Of a stretch of DNA of 64,000 nt, positions 54,315 through 64,000 are shown piece after piece. The position numbers were made by a program, and so were the translations under genes. The stretch lies in contig NC_088110.1 of the NCBI RefSeq assembly GCF_036370855.1, positions 23,307,501 through 23,371,500 of the forward strand, read 5' to 3'. This DNA comes from Dromaius novaehollandiae. Taxonomy: Eukaryota > Chordata > Aves > Casuariiformes > Dromaiidae. The first letter of the stretch is position 1. Every line of letters begins with the position of its first letter. The notes beneath the pieces are model-generated. The model saw only the letters and a program-made list of their open reading frames with translations, made no database searches and was not told the origin of the DNA.

Positions 54315-54390
54315 TATTAGTAATCGCGTCCCCTGAAGTGAAACAATCTCCTGTAATCTATCAGCGGTTTATCGGCCTATCTGGGAGCCG
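54315..54390 (-). repeat. Second GATA module family, copy 2
   Basis: TATTAGTAATCGCGTCCCCT, about 15 extra bases, then AATCTATCAGCGGTTTATCG (from 54,355) then GCCTATCTG. Core spacing to copy 1 is 195 bp. Flanking motifs are also shared, so this is a duplication and not a chance match. Confidence 0.65.
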
Positions 54391-54399
54391 CGAATGGCT

Positions 54400-55890
54400 G
54401 GGCCCGGCGATGGCGCCATGCTCGGGCGCTGATAAAGTTACAGAGTTCAGGCGGTGATGAATGTTAAGTAACTACACCCCGCGCAGATAGGATGCGGACT
54501 TGGCAGGGGGAGCAGCTCCGGCTGAAACCAATCTCCCCGCTATCAGCGGCGCTGGTTTTTCTCAGGCTCTGCCTCTCCTTGTCTTTTCTTCGCCGCGGTT
54601 TGGGTCTCGGCGGCGCTGCGGGTGCCGCTGCCCCGTTTCGGGGATGCCGGCGTCGGGATGCCCGCGCGCTCGCAGCATCCCTCGGAGCCGCGGGAAGGGC
54701 CGGGCGGCTTCGTCTGGGCGCGATGGAGCGGGGCCCCCCGGCCGAGATAGGGACCGCTGGAGCGCGGGGCCGGCGTTATCGGCCCCTCGCACTGGGCTGA
54801 TATTAAAAACGCCGATAGCGACGGGAGCCCGGTGCCCGGGATGCTGCTCTGGAGCTGCAGCCGCGACGATAGCAGCAGGCTGCCCTTGGGCCCCCGCAGC
54901 TGCTCGTCGGGGTCCGACGGCATCGCAGCCTTTCCCACTGGCTGCCCCGCTCTCGCCGTGGGGCTGCTATTGCCCCACGGCACTGCCAGTGCCCGGGGAG
55001 CATTGCCGGTGTCCGGTCTGAGCCCTTTCCCCTCCCCGGCACGATTGCAGCTCCCCCGCGTTTTTGCAGCACAACCCCTGCACCGATGCCCTGCTGCACG
55101 CGCCCCGCCGGCTCAATGCTGCGGCGTTTTTGGGGACCCCCCCCCTGGTGTCCTTCCCCCCGCCCCGATCCTCTGCGGGGCTGCAGCCGCGGCACGAGCG
55201 CGGCGCAACCTGCATGGGAGCGACCGGCCAAGCGGATGAAAAAATAGCCGGCGGAGAAGGTGACCTTTGGGGACCCCGTGCCGCCGTTTCCCTGCTGCCG
55301 AAGCCTCGTTTGCCCTCGGCCGCGCTGCTCGGTGTCGGGGCTCCTCGGCTGCCCGGTGCTGCCGTGGGGAAAGGGGCATCCGAGGCCGCCCGGAGCGTCG
55401 GCACGCATTGGAGAGGATCCCGGGAGCCGCCACGGGTGAGAGGCGGAGGCCGGTACCCATCAGACACCACCGGTTTTGGGTTATCCCGTAGCCCAGCTTG
55501 CTCCCGCTGTGCCCCGGGTGGCAGCCGCTGCGGGCAGGCAAAGCCCAACCCCGCTACGAGACCCTGGAGAAGTCACCGGGGCAGCCCAGGGACGCAGCTT
55601 CCCTAAGGAAAGGGGGCCGAGCGGCACCGCGGCGTTACAGGCTGGGATGTGCTCCCGCCGGGCCGGCGTCGGGTGCGGGATGCCGGGAGCCCTCTGGGAA
55701 TGTGCTGAAACGGGAGGTTTGGGGTGGTTTTGGCGAGGTGCAGGGTTGGGGGCCGATGCCACCTGAAGGCAGGTTGCCCCAGACGGCACGCGGGATTTTT
55801 CCTTAGTGCCATGGAGTCATTCGGGGGTTTTGGCCGCCGCCGCGGCCCCGCGCAGGCTCCTCCTCCCGCTCGCGGAGCCGGTGGGAAAGT
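54400..55890. other. Intron 1, GATA-sprinkled then GC-rich
   Basis: GATA-type motifs at about 54,430, 54,485, 54,540 (inverted), 54,747, 54,777 (inverted), 54,799, 54,814 and 54,866. After 54,880 the sequence is GC-rich with no recognised feature. Confidence 0.4.
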
Positions 55891-56300
55891 CCGAATCTGT
55901 TGCTATTTTCTATCTGCTCCCGAGGCCTCTTATCGCTTTGCTCTTGTCTGCGTGCCTGCTCGCGCCGAGGCCAGGGTCTCCCTCTCAGCCGCCTGGAAAA
56001 ATCCCCCCCCCTGTTTTTTTTCCCCCTTTTATTCCCCTCATGGCGGGGCATCGCCTCCCGCCCCTAGCCTGGGCGAGGAGGAGGAGGATGGAGAGCCTTC
56101 GCGTTACGGTGCTTCTGCTGCCTGTGCATCCCCCAAGCGACCCCGGGCCCTCGCCCCGTTGCTGCCCGCGAGGCCTCGCTCGGTGCCGTGGGCTCAGCTC
56201 GGAGGAGCCCTGCGATCCCGCGGGAGCAGGTCCCGGAGATGCCGGAGCGGAGCCGAGGCCCCGGCGTCCCCGCTCCCATCCGGGGCAGCCGGCACGCTTA
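55890..56300. other. Intron 1 sequence
   Basis: Contains two inverted GATA motifs (CTATCTGC and CTTATCGC) at about 55,910-55,940. Otherwise GC-rich without a recognised feature. Confidence 0.4.
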
Positions 56301-56690
56301 GCTCGGGCGCATCGTTGCCGGTTATTGTAAGTTTTTACAATCGCTGTAATTTAAATAAAGAAATCCTTCCGTGTTATCAAAAAAAAAAAAAAAAAGAGGG
56401 AGAGAGAGGAGGAGGAGGAGGGAGAAGAGTTAATCGTCTCGGCGGAGGATCTTGGAGCGGTGCGTTTTTTGGCTCTTCCCCTCTCCGTAAAGCCAGCCTC
56501 AGTAATTCAGTTTTAAAGCATGAAAAAAGGGAGTTGATGAAATTCCACTATCAGCACTGAACCAATATGCAAAATATCTCAGCGAGAATCAAATAGCTAT
56601 TATGTTTTCATTTCCATTTCAGCGTATTTGCTTAATGAAGAATAGACAGATCAGGCAAGCTGAGGGAGGCTGTGTGGGGTGATAACTGCG
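56300..56690. promoter_or_regulatory. AT-richer intron 1 segment with A-tract and purine run
   Basis: Holds a perfect 7-bp inverted repeat with a 4-nt loop (ATTGTAAGTTTTTACAAT, 56,324-56,341), an AATAAA at 56,354 and an A-tract plus GA-rich tract at 56,379-56,430, then unique AT-rich sequence with TATC/GATA cores to 56,690. Confidence 0.35.
56379..56430. repeat. Poly-A followed by GA/GGA tract
   Basis: Seventeen A residues and a 35-bp polypurine run. It sits about 20 nt after an AATAAA, see findings. Confidence 0.8.
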
Positions 56691-56694
56691 AAGG

Positions 56695-57000
56695 CTTCCA
56701 GCAATCCCGGAGAAATGACGCTCTGCTCCCTGCTCTGGCTCGCTCGCCCGCTCTCCCTCTTTTTTCCCTTTTTTTTTTTTTTCCTCCTTTTTTTTCGTTT
56801 TTTTAGCTATCCGGTGGTTGGTTTAACCCGCGCAGCTGGGGCGCCGTGGGGCTCCCCATCCCGCGCGCATCCCCGGGGCCGGAGGGGACCGGGCGGCCGG
56901 CGAGCATCTCCCGCGCCCCGACCCCCTGTCCCGATCCCATCCCGCTTCCGTCCCGGCAGCGCGAGCTGGGGAGGAGGCAGCACTCGGGTTAACTTTATCA
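56695..57000. other. Intron 1 sequence, GC-rich with T-tract
   Basis: T-rich tract at about 56,758-56,805. Nothing else recognised. Confidence 0.45.
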
Positions 57001-57260
57001 CAAGCCCGAGAGCCGCGAAGGCGTGAAGGGAAAAATTAGCCTAACAATGTTTCATTTACAGCGAGAGAAACGATTTGTTAGCCGGCGATTGTTTCTGAAT
57101 ATTATCAGAGCCTTTTTAATTGTGCTGGAACTGAAATTAGCAGAATTAGAATAAATTGCCTTCCCTTCTCCGGCAGCCTCTTTATTCACGCTCATTGTTG
57201 TCTGCTTTGTATAGATTATGGGCCTTTGTTCTGCCGGTGTAAATATACATGCCTGGAGTC
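57000..57260. promoter_or_regulatory. Candidate conserved element with SOX-type motifs
   Basis: AT-rich unique sequence with ACAATG, ATTGTTT, ATTGTTG and CTTTGTTC cores and an inverted GATA (ATTATCAG). Stands out from GC-rich flanks. Function inferred only. Confidence 0.4.
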
Positions 57261-57455
57261 ACGGCGAGCGAGCGGCTGGGGCTGCCGTGTCCCCGCGCCG
57301 TGTCCCCACGCCGTGTCCCCGCGCCGCCCGGCTCCGGCCTCTGCCCTCGCCCCCCCGGGAAGCGCCCGGCGGCCCGGGATGGAGGCGAGGGGCGATGCTG
57401 CGGGAGCTGAGCATCCCCGCGCCCAGCAGCCGGGCGTTAAGAGCCAGCTGCGTTT

Positions 57456-57494
57456 TTATATGTGTATATATATATATATTTATATTTGTATATG
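57456..57494. repeat. TA microsatellite
   Basis: TATATATATATA-type tract with imperfect ends. Confidence 0.85.
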
Positions 57495-57726
57495 AGTTTT
57501 TAAGGGCTCGTGGTCTGCTCCTCGAGGGGATGCTGCATTGCCATGGAGACAGTGATGCTGGGGCATCTTGGGGACCAGGCCATGGGTCCAGCCGGTGCCA
57601 GGGTTTGCCGTCCCCCCCCCGGTGCATGCGGCCCGGCGGGGACGTCCCCGACCGTGGCACCCACAGCGTGACCTGCGATGCGCCCGGGAAAGTGCCGTGC
57701 ATAGGCACCGAGGGATTCGCGCCCTG

Positions 57727-57877
57727 AAACGCTTCCCTCAATGATGCAAAAATAGGGCGGCTGTGCAAGTTTATAAATGCAGCGGTAAAAGCTGCATTCA
57801 CACCCTGCGACGTTTCCCTTGATGATGTATGAACGGCCCCCGCGCGAGCTTGTAAATGCAGCAGGGAAACCCAGCTG
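57727..57877 (+). repeat. Diverged tandem duplication, period about 80 bp
   Basis: Two copies (57,727-57,794 and 57,807-57,877) share CG-TTCCCT, ATGATG, GCAAGTTTATAAATGCAGC versus GCGAGCTTGTAAATGCAGC, and AAA-GCTG. TTCCCT marks lie 81 bp apart and TAAATGC marks 79 bp apart. Confidence 0.6.
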
Positions 57878-57879
57878 TT

Positions 57880-58263
57880 CGGAGTGGGAAGCTCGGGGCC
57901 AGCTGGAGCGGGAGAAGGGCTCTGGGTGGTTGCTCACCGATTCGGTTTTGGAGTCGCTTCCCCGTTTGGGAATAACCCGGTGCACGCAGCCGTGGGGACA
58001 GAGGCAGGACGGGGGCTGGGGCGAGCCAGGGGGGGTCAACCCCATCCATGGGAAGCGGGGCAAACCCCCTCATTTTGACTGGTTTGGGAGGTTTTCCATG
58101 GAGAAGGAAGGCAGGGGATCGCCGGAGAGGGTGGGAGCCGGGGGGGCTTCTGCATCCCCGGGATGTCCTATAAAGCGAGGCGGCTGGGGCTGATGCTCCC
58201 TGGGGGGGGGTCCATGCCGCATGCGCCCCTCTAACCGCCCCGCGCGCCCTCGTGTTTCGGCAG
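57880..58263 (+). other. End of ZFPM1 intron 1
   Basis: GC-rich sequence ending in the acceptor GTGTTTCGGCAG before exon 2. No other feature recognised. Confidence 0.6.
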
Positions 58264-58410
58264 GTTCCCTGGGAGAGATGGAGGACGGCGAAGACGCCGC
58301 GGCGGGGGACGCGAGCCCCTCGGCGAGGGAGGGGGCCACCTCGGACCGCGAGGGCTCCGCCGAGCGCGACGCCCCGAGCCCCGAAGGCGAACCTTGCCGC
58401 GAGCTGCCCG
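58264..58410 (+). CDS. ZFPM1: ZFPM1 (FOG1) coding exon 2
   Basis: Follows a TTTCGGCAG acceptor and ends at a GTAAGC donor (58,411). It completes the split Arg codon and reads RSLGEMEDGED, then a Glu/Asp/Ser/Ala-rich stretch ending in CRELP plus one base. The start matches the FOG1 N-terminal continuation; the remainder is acidic and fast-evolving, as in mammals. An in-frame Met (residue 19) lies just after the NuRD-binding motif, at the same place as in human FOG1. Length is 147 nt with phase 1 at both ends, the same as exon 3. Confidence 0.9.
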
Positions 58411-59728
58411 GTAAGCCAGCGCCGCGGCACCCGTGGGTGCTCCATCCCGCCCCGTCCGCAGCCGGACCGCGCGTGCACCCCACGGCGACGGCGTGCAAAT
58501 AGCCGGGGAGTGAGGGTGCTCCGGGAGCAGCCCTGGGGGCTCCGGCCGGCATTCCCGGCTTGCACGGGCACGCGTCCGGAGGGGAGCCAGCCCGGATGGC
58601 GCGGCACGGTGCAGCACGGCACGGTGCAGCACTGCGCGGCCGGCTTGCCGTCTGCCTGCCGCCGGCAGCCGCGCGCCCCACCCCGGCGGCGGCTGCGTTT
58701 CAGGGCCGGGCTGAGCCAGTTCCTAGATATCCTGCCGGCTCCTTCCTGCGGAGGTGGGGGCAAATCCCGAGCAGTTAATGTTTGCAGCGCCCTTTGAGAT
58801 AAACGGCGGCGGGGCAAGGCTGCGCGGCGCTCGTGGAGCCGCTCGGGCCCCGGCAGGGCAGAGGCGGCTCCGGGGAAGCGCCGGCTTCCTTCCGCCGCCA
58901 GCAGCCCTCCTCGCCGGGCACCGGCCCCGCGGCCCCCCCGGCCGCAGGCGTCCCGCGCGCGAGCCCCGAGCTCCGTGGGCCGGGGCGGCCGGAGCAGCCC
59001 GGCGGTGCTGCCGCGAAGGAAGCGGTGGCTCCTATCTGATCCGGGCGCAGGGCTGGGGGCGAGGGAGCTGGGAGCCCAGGCGGAGAGCTGCACCTGGCAC
59101 TAGCCTGTTTTGATAAAAAGGTGATAGCGGAGATAACGCCGAGCAGCAATAACGGCCACTAAAGCTTTCAGCGCGATGGATAAAAATCAATATGCCAGGC
59201 ACTTTGATTTATAGCCAAAAATAATAGGACTTTTATACCCGGTGATTGATTTATTTGATGTTAATCATTCCGCTTATCACCTGTATTAATAATCTGCAAT
59301 GCCGGTGACGTCACCCCGGGGTGTTCTCTATGGCGCCTATCGATTGGGCTCTGCTCCGGTTATCCGCCCTGGACGCGAAGGCAAACATGTACTTTGGGCG
59401 CTAATCTGCCGCACTGTCATATGCAGATAGGCCTTATCTGCTGCATCTCCAACAGCAGCTAATGGAGAAAATAAGTGTTATCGAGTTGCTATGAATACGC
59501 CACAAATAGAGCCGTGACGGGAGTGGGGCCTCGGCGTGGGGCCGGGGCGGGGAGCGGGAGCCGGGCGCGGGACCCTCCCCGGCTGCCCGGCACCTGCCTT
59601 CGCCCCGTCCCGGCTCCGCGGTTCGGAGCCTCGGGAGGGCGTTTCGCCTCCCCGGTGGTCCCGGCTCCGGCGGGAGGTGTATCCGAAGCTCCGCGCGCGT
59701 GACGGTGTGTCTTCCCATCTCGCTGCAG
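58411..59728 (+). other. ZFPM1 intron 2
   Basis: About 1.3 kb. GC-rich to 59,090, then the AT-rich block annotated separately, then a GC-rich stretch and a CATCTCGCTGCAG acceptor. No coding sequence inside. Confidence 0.8.
59100..59520. promoter_or_regulatory. Candidate GATA-rich conserved element before exon 3
   Basis: Unique AT-rich block with GATA motifs at 59,112, 59,123 and 59,132, an inverted CTTATCACC near 59,273, a perfect 12-bp palindrome GGTGACGTCACC (59,304-59,315, a CRE), CTATCGAT near 59,338, and a near-palindromic double GATA site GCAGATAGGCCTTATCTGC (59,423-59,441). The density of sites and the clear compositional border suggest an enhancer; not proven. Confidence 0.5.
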
Positions 59729-59824
59729 AGGCAGAGGCTAAGGATGCCCTGGAAAGCCCGAAGGAGTCAGAGAAACAGGATCCCGGAGAAAACCCCCCGG
59801 AGCCGAGCTCCTGGAGCGGGCCAG
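59729..59824 (+). CDS. ZFPM1: ZFPM1 (FOG1) coding exon 3
   Basis: Acceptor CTCGCTGCAG and donor GTGAGT (59,825). Joined to exon 2 it reads (E)AEAKDALESPKESEKQ and ends PEPSSWSGP plus one G. The end resembles the human segment EPGSPWSGPD (recalled), and the leftover G would begin the next Asp codon, so phase fits. The translated piece is acidic and disordered, upstream of the family's PR-like and zinc-finger region. I could not find exon 4 before the end of the window. Confidence 0.87.
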
Positions 59825-60560
59825 GTGAGTGCCCGCGCTCCCGACGCGCCTCCGTCTGCCCACTCCGGCGTCCCGAGCCGAGCACGGCCCTGGAGCCTGC
59901 CGGGGGCTTTTTTCTTGGTTTTACCCAGCTGCTGTGCTGGATAACAAGATCCTAATTTTTTTAATAGCGTGTGCATCCTCATCCCCGGCTCTCAGTCTTT
60001 TGCGGGCGTCCGGGTAGATTCGGGTGCCTGAGAGGCACCGGGGCGGCTCCGTTGCTGGCCGGTCCCTCTTGAGACCGGTCTGCATCCCTGGGGCGGTTGG
60101 ACACGCGTCCCCCCCGGTCAGGCAGAGACAGGTCCGGCCGCAGGCTCCCGAAACGCTCGTTCCCTGCTGGAAAAGGTGGCCCGAGCCCAGCGGAGGGCCG
60201 GTGACGGGAGGCCTGGGCGTATGACGACCGCAGGGACTTCTCCCGCGGTCACCTCCCGAGCTCCGTGCGCGGCACGGGGCGGCCGCCGGAGCAAAGCCGG
60301 TGAATCCTGCCCCGGCAGCGGGTTTACCTCGAACGCTGGCTACGGCGCGGGAGGACGCGTGGCCCCGGCGCCGGCCAGCACCTCCACGCGCTCGCGAGGG
60401 CACCTCGATAGCATCCGGGCAACCACAAGACAAAAGCTCGAGCGGTTTCGCGATGTTTATCAAAACCCCAAGTAGCGAATGCTGCTGTCTATCAGCATCT
60501 CGTCATCTCCGCAAGAGCCGCCGAGGCCTGGTGCCCGGCGCGGCGCGGGATGGGAGGTTG

Positions 60561-60614
60561 GAGGGATGGATGGGAGGGTGGATGGATGGATGGATGGATG
60601 GATGGATGGATGGA
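60561..60614. repeat. GGAT microsatellite
   Basis: About ten tandem TGGA units with one interruption, in intron 3. Confidence 0.9.
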
Positions 60615-61284
60615 GGCATCCCAGGGCGCCGGCTCGCGTTTCGGGCTCCAGCTGTCACCGCGCGGCAGCCAAGGATGCTCCACCCGGGTCCAGCAGCTCG
60701 TGGGGAAGCCGCCCGCACCATCCCACCATGTGTTTTCCCAGCAGTTTTCCCTGCGGAGCAGCGTTTCCTCCCTCCGCACGTGACGGGAAGGGGTGACCTC
60801 GGTGCCGCGGGATGCCGGGAGGCGGCGCGGGGCTCGCGGTGCTGCCATCTCCGTGCCCACGACCGCCAAGACGGCCGGCGCGGCAGCGGGGAGGGGATGC
60901 CGCGCTCCGGCTCCCGTGGCAGTGCCAGCCGGGACCGAGCCGCCACGGGGCAGAGCCGGCCAGCGCCGCGGCCAAGGGGAAGCGCGCGCCGGCCCCGCTG
61001 ATACCCCCGGCCTTTCCGGGATGCCGCGGCAGGAAGGAGCTGCAGGGCCGCCGCTATCGCCGCTTTATCTGCTCCCCGGCCCTTGGCCCCGCGGCCGCCC
61101 GGCTCCCCACGGCCCCCGGCCGCGGCGCGGGGGCGAAAGTCTCTCGCCCTGCCTCCCCTTCCCCCTTCCTCCGCCGGAGCTGGTTATTTGCATTCTTTAT
61201 GTAAAAGAGATTTTATTATCGCCCTCTCCCAGCCCATCTCTATTCTGGTAATTGGAGTGGTATTAATTTCTGTGTGGCTGGGAG

Positions 61285-61450
61285 TTGATGGCGGTCCGGC
61301 GATGCTGCAGCGATAGGGTGTTCCTCTCGCGCTAACCGCCGCGATAGCCCGTCTATCAGGCGCTCTGCAGGCTCTGCACTTATCAGGGATGGAGCTGGCA
61401 AAAAGGGAAACTCTGAGCAGCCTGAATTTTCTTTTTATCTGGCAGGATCC
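61285..61450. promoter_or_regulatory. GATA motif cluster in ZFPM1 intron 3
   Basis: GCGATAGGG, GCGATAGCC, CTATCAGG, CTTATCAGG and TTTATCTGG within about 140 bp, in both orientations. Candidate GATA-factor binding region. Confidence 0.4.
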
Positions 61451-64000
61451 GCCGTATGTCAGCAATGGCAGCCGCGGCGATGCGGCGCGGGGGGGGCCAG
61501 GAGGCGGCACGGCCGCTGCTCCCGGGCGCCTTTGTTTGCGCCTCGCCGCTCCTCGGCCCCGGCCGCGCCCTTCCCGGGGGGCTGCGAAGCCACCGACCCC
61601 AGCGCCGGTGCAATGAGTTTTGCTCGTGCTCAGCCACGCGGGCGCAGGGCTTCCCCGAGGGGGCTCGTGGCTGCTCACGCCACTGCCGGGACCCGGCCGG
61701 GACGTGCCAGGCGTGCACAGAAGGCGAGGGAGCAGGAGTATTTTTTATCTTTGAAATGACCTTGTTCGCCGGAGGGGGCTGGCTGCTCCGAATTCTGATA
61801 TGCAAATAGCTGATAGCTATAATCTATAATCCTCAACTTGGGAGCGTTTGCAGATGGACTGCGCCGGTTCGTTTGCCTCCTGGTCGCTCGGCCGCCTCTC
61901 CGGCCCGCTCGGGGCTGGCCGGCGAGCCGGGGCCGGGGCTGGACGTGCTGCTGGGGCGCGTTCGGGGCCGGGCGTCGCACCCGCTCGGACAGGGGACCTC
62001 CTGGGATGGGGGACCTCCTGCCCTCCCCGGTCCCCCCAACCCTCCCCGGTTCCCCCAGCCCGTTGAGTCAGACCCCGCACAGAGCCACGGCAGAGGTGGC
62101 TCCTGCGCCGCGCTGTCCGCTGGCTCCCTCTCCCCGTCCTCGACAGACGGACGGGCTCGGAGCACCACGCGCAGTTGCTCCTTGCAAGCTGATGTCGGTT
62201 CTCTCACTTGCTTCTCTGCTCTGGAGCCGGGCCGGCAGCGCAGAGCTCCCCGCCGGCTCGCCTGGCCCCCAGGGCATCCCGCTCTGTCCCTCCAAACGCA
62301 GGCAGCCCTCCAAACCCGGTGCTTTCCTGGCTCCGGCTGGACACGGAGGAGGTCGGTGCCCCGATGAGTGGGAGGCTGCTCAACCGCGTTACTACACAGT
62401 AGCGAATCCACATGCGGCGCTGGCCCGGCGGGTGCAGATCCATCGGAAACCAGGCCCGTTTGCGGGACGATTCCCTTTCCGCAGGGGAGAAGGGGGGACG
62501 AGGCTTTTCATTCCAGGGGGCGCAGAGCCCCAGGGCGGCGGGCACGGAGGGACGCGGCACCACTCCCGCGAGCGGCCCCCGCTCCCCGGCACGCCGCCCC
62601 CGCGCCGCCTCGGCCTCCGCCGCCCGATAGCGATCAGCCGCCACACCAAAGCAGCCTTATCGCCTACCCACATCCCTCCCCGCCAGGAGCAGGGAGCCCG
62701 CGGCGCCGCTGCCGCCAAACCCATCTTCCAGGTAGGTCTGGCCCGGGCGAGGCGTCCCGCAGGCTGGGGCAGCCGGGCCAGGGCTGGTGGCAGCATCGCG
62801 GCGGCGATGAGCCGCTCTCCGGGGCGGAGAGCCGGTGTTTTGGCATTGCAAAGAGGTTTCCACCTCGGTCCCTTGGCGCGTGGCGGGGGTCTGCCCCACG
62901 CCCCAGCGGGAGCTGCTCCGCGCGGCTCTACCCCGCATCCCTGCGGCCTCGCCGGGGGATGGAGCATCCTTTCCCGTGGGCCCTGGCACCCTAAAGCTCT
63001 CGCCGGGGCTCGTGAGCCCGGCTGCGCTTGCTCAGCTGTTTATCCAGGCGCGCGGGGGCCTGGCGCCGGGGTCCGAGGGCTGCGCTCTTCCCTGGCGCGA
63101 GCCCCGCGGCCGGCCGCGCTGCAGATGCCCCGTGCGGCGCGTGGGGCAGGACTGGGGCACCAGCATCCCTGCGGATCCCCGGAGATCGCCGGGGCGGCAC
63201 GTCTCCATCCCGGCTTCGCGCGGCCTCCCCGCGCCACGTGCCGGGAGGGCCCCACGACGCCGCGCCGAGGGTGGGGAGCGCTTTCTTCTTTTGCACGTCT
63301 CAATGCAAACTGCAAACTTTTTCCCTTTCCTCCCCGCCTCCCCCCTTCCCGTTCGCCTCCCTCTCTTGTTCGGTTGTGTTTATCTGCACTGTGACTCCTG
63401 TCTGAATAATCTCTCGCAGCCTGGAGTTTGTGTGCAAACCTCAAGGTTTATTATCGGGGCGAGCAGGGCACGGCGCGGAGGGACAGCGCGTCCTGACGGA
63501 CAGCCCGCGCGAGATCTGCCGATTGCGCCGGGCCGGGTGCGCGCCCGGCTGCCTCGCACCGCTGTTTTCCCCTTTTCCCTCTGCTTTGGTATGTGTGGGT
63601 GGGAAAAATTATTCCAGCTATGTCTCTTTATCGCTCGGAGCCGAGCTGAGCCGCAGATAGCCGTATTTGTTTTAGATTGCCAGGCTGTGGGGTGAAGGGG
63701 GCACGCGAGGAGCCGGGGTTTGGGGCTGCAGCCCCCGGAGTGAGGGGTCCCTGCAGCCCCGTCCCGCGCCGCGGCCAGGCGAGCGCCGCGCGGGCAAAGC
63801 CTCCGTGCCCGGAGCGACCGCGGCAGCTGGCGGGGACAGCCCTGTCCTGGGTGGGGGCACAAAGGGGACCCGGGCCCTGCTGGTGCTGCCCAGGTGCCCG
63901 CGGGCTGCAGCGCCCTGGCAGGCGGGTGCCGGTCCTCGGTTTGGGGACGCTGCCGGGGTGGAGGGATGCTGGGGCCGGTTTGGGGATGCTGCAGGGAGGG

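Larger units (their letters stand above)
59825..64000 (+). other. ZFPM1 intron 3 (beginning)
   Basis: No credible exon seen to the window end. GATA-type motifs continue, notably at 61,050-61,075 (CTATCGCCGCTTTATCTGC), 61,310-61,390, 61,795-61,830, 62,626-62,665 and 63,380-63,660. An exon-like segment 62,690-62,731 has splice-like borders but does not fit FOG1 in the required phase. Confidence 0.6.

Noticed and set aside
62690..62731. Exon-like segment bounded by CCCCGCCAG and GTAGGT, considered as ZFPM1 exon 4
   Set aside because: In the required phase it reads GAGSPRRRCRQTHLP, unlike the expected continuation after WSGPD; other phases do not fit the exon 3 donor.
61838..63394. 518-codon open frame in ZFPM1 intron 3
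   Set aside because: No similarity to FOG1 downstream domains (no C2H2 or C2HC cysteines in order) and no domain of any kind recognised.
1..64000. CR1 LINEs, LTR elements, tRNA genes, CRISPR arrays or bacterial-type operons
   Set aside because: No matching ends, promoters or repeat-spacer patterns were seen. The window reads as repeat-poor vertebrate DNA.

Overview
This is a vertebrate nuclear window, most likely from a bird or another sauropsid. It is GC- and CpG-rich, poor in interspersed repeats, has long introns and intergenic spaces, and carries two neighbouring C2H2 zinc-finger genes in the order and orientation known from human 16q24 (ZNF469 then ZFPM1, both on the + strand). No species can be named from the sequence alone.

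Layout. Positions 1-25,998 hold no coding gene that I can support. They are GC-rich sequence with two CpG-rich blocks (about 6.6-7.66 kb and 8.4-9.47 kb), interrupted by AT-richer islands that look like conserved non-coding elements (near 10.2, 16.1, 18.6 and 23.0 kb), an old MIR-type SINE and a few microsatellites. At 26,000 a strong splice acceptor opens a leader carrying two overlapping short upstream ORFs, followed by one uninterrupted 4,386-codon exon: ZNF469, the collagen/extracellular-matrix regulator mutated in human brittle cornea syndrome. Its 3' UTR ends at a polyadenylation signal near 40,850.

The intergenic space (about 40.87-46.2 kb) contains a CAACG-type pentamer array, AT-rich islands and a striking G-rich minisatellite of about 21 bp period that runs into the CpG-island promoter of ZFPM1 (FOG1, the GATA-factor cofactor). 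The first three coding exons of ZFPM1 are visible (46,480-46,519; 58,264-58,410; 59,729-59,824). They join in frame and give a FOG-type N-terminus; the rest of the gene lies beyond 64,000.

The most notable structure is in the ZFPM1 introns. They are filled with GATA-type motifs. In intron 1 a module recurs at 47,860, 48,241, 48,781 and 49,140, with motif starts at nearly constant offsets (0, 13, 30, 47, 60) and usually a pyrimidine tract before it. A second GATA module is duplicated at 54,137 and 54,315, an NF-E2/AP-1 site sits 4 bp from a GATA site at 51,597-51,614, and a conserved-looking block before exon 3 holds a near-palindromic double GATA site. Because FOG1 is both a partner and a reported target of GATA factors, an autoregulatory reading is attractive, but it is inference.
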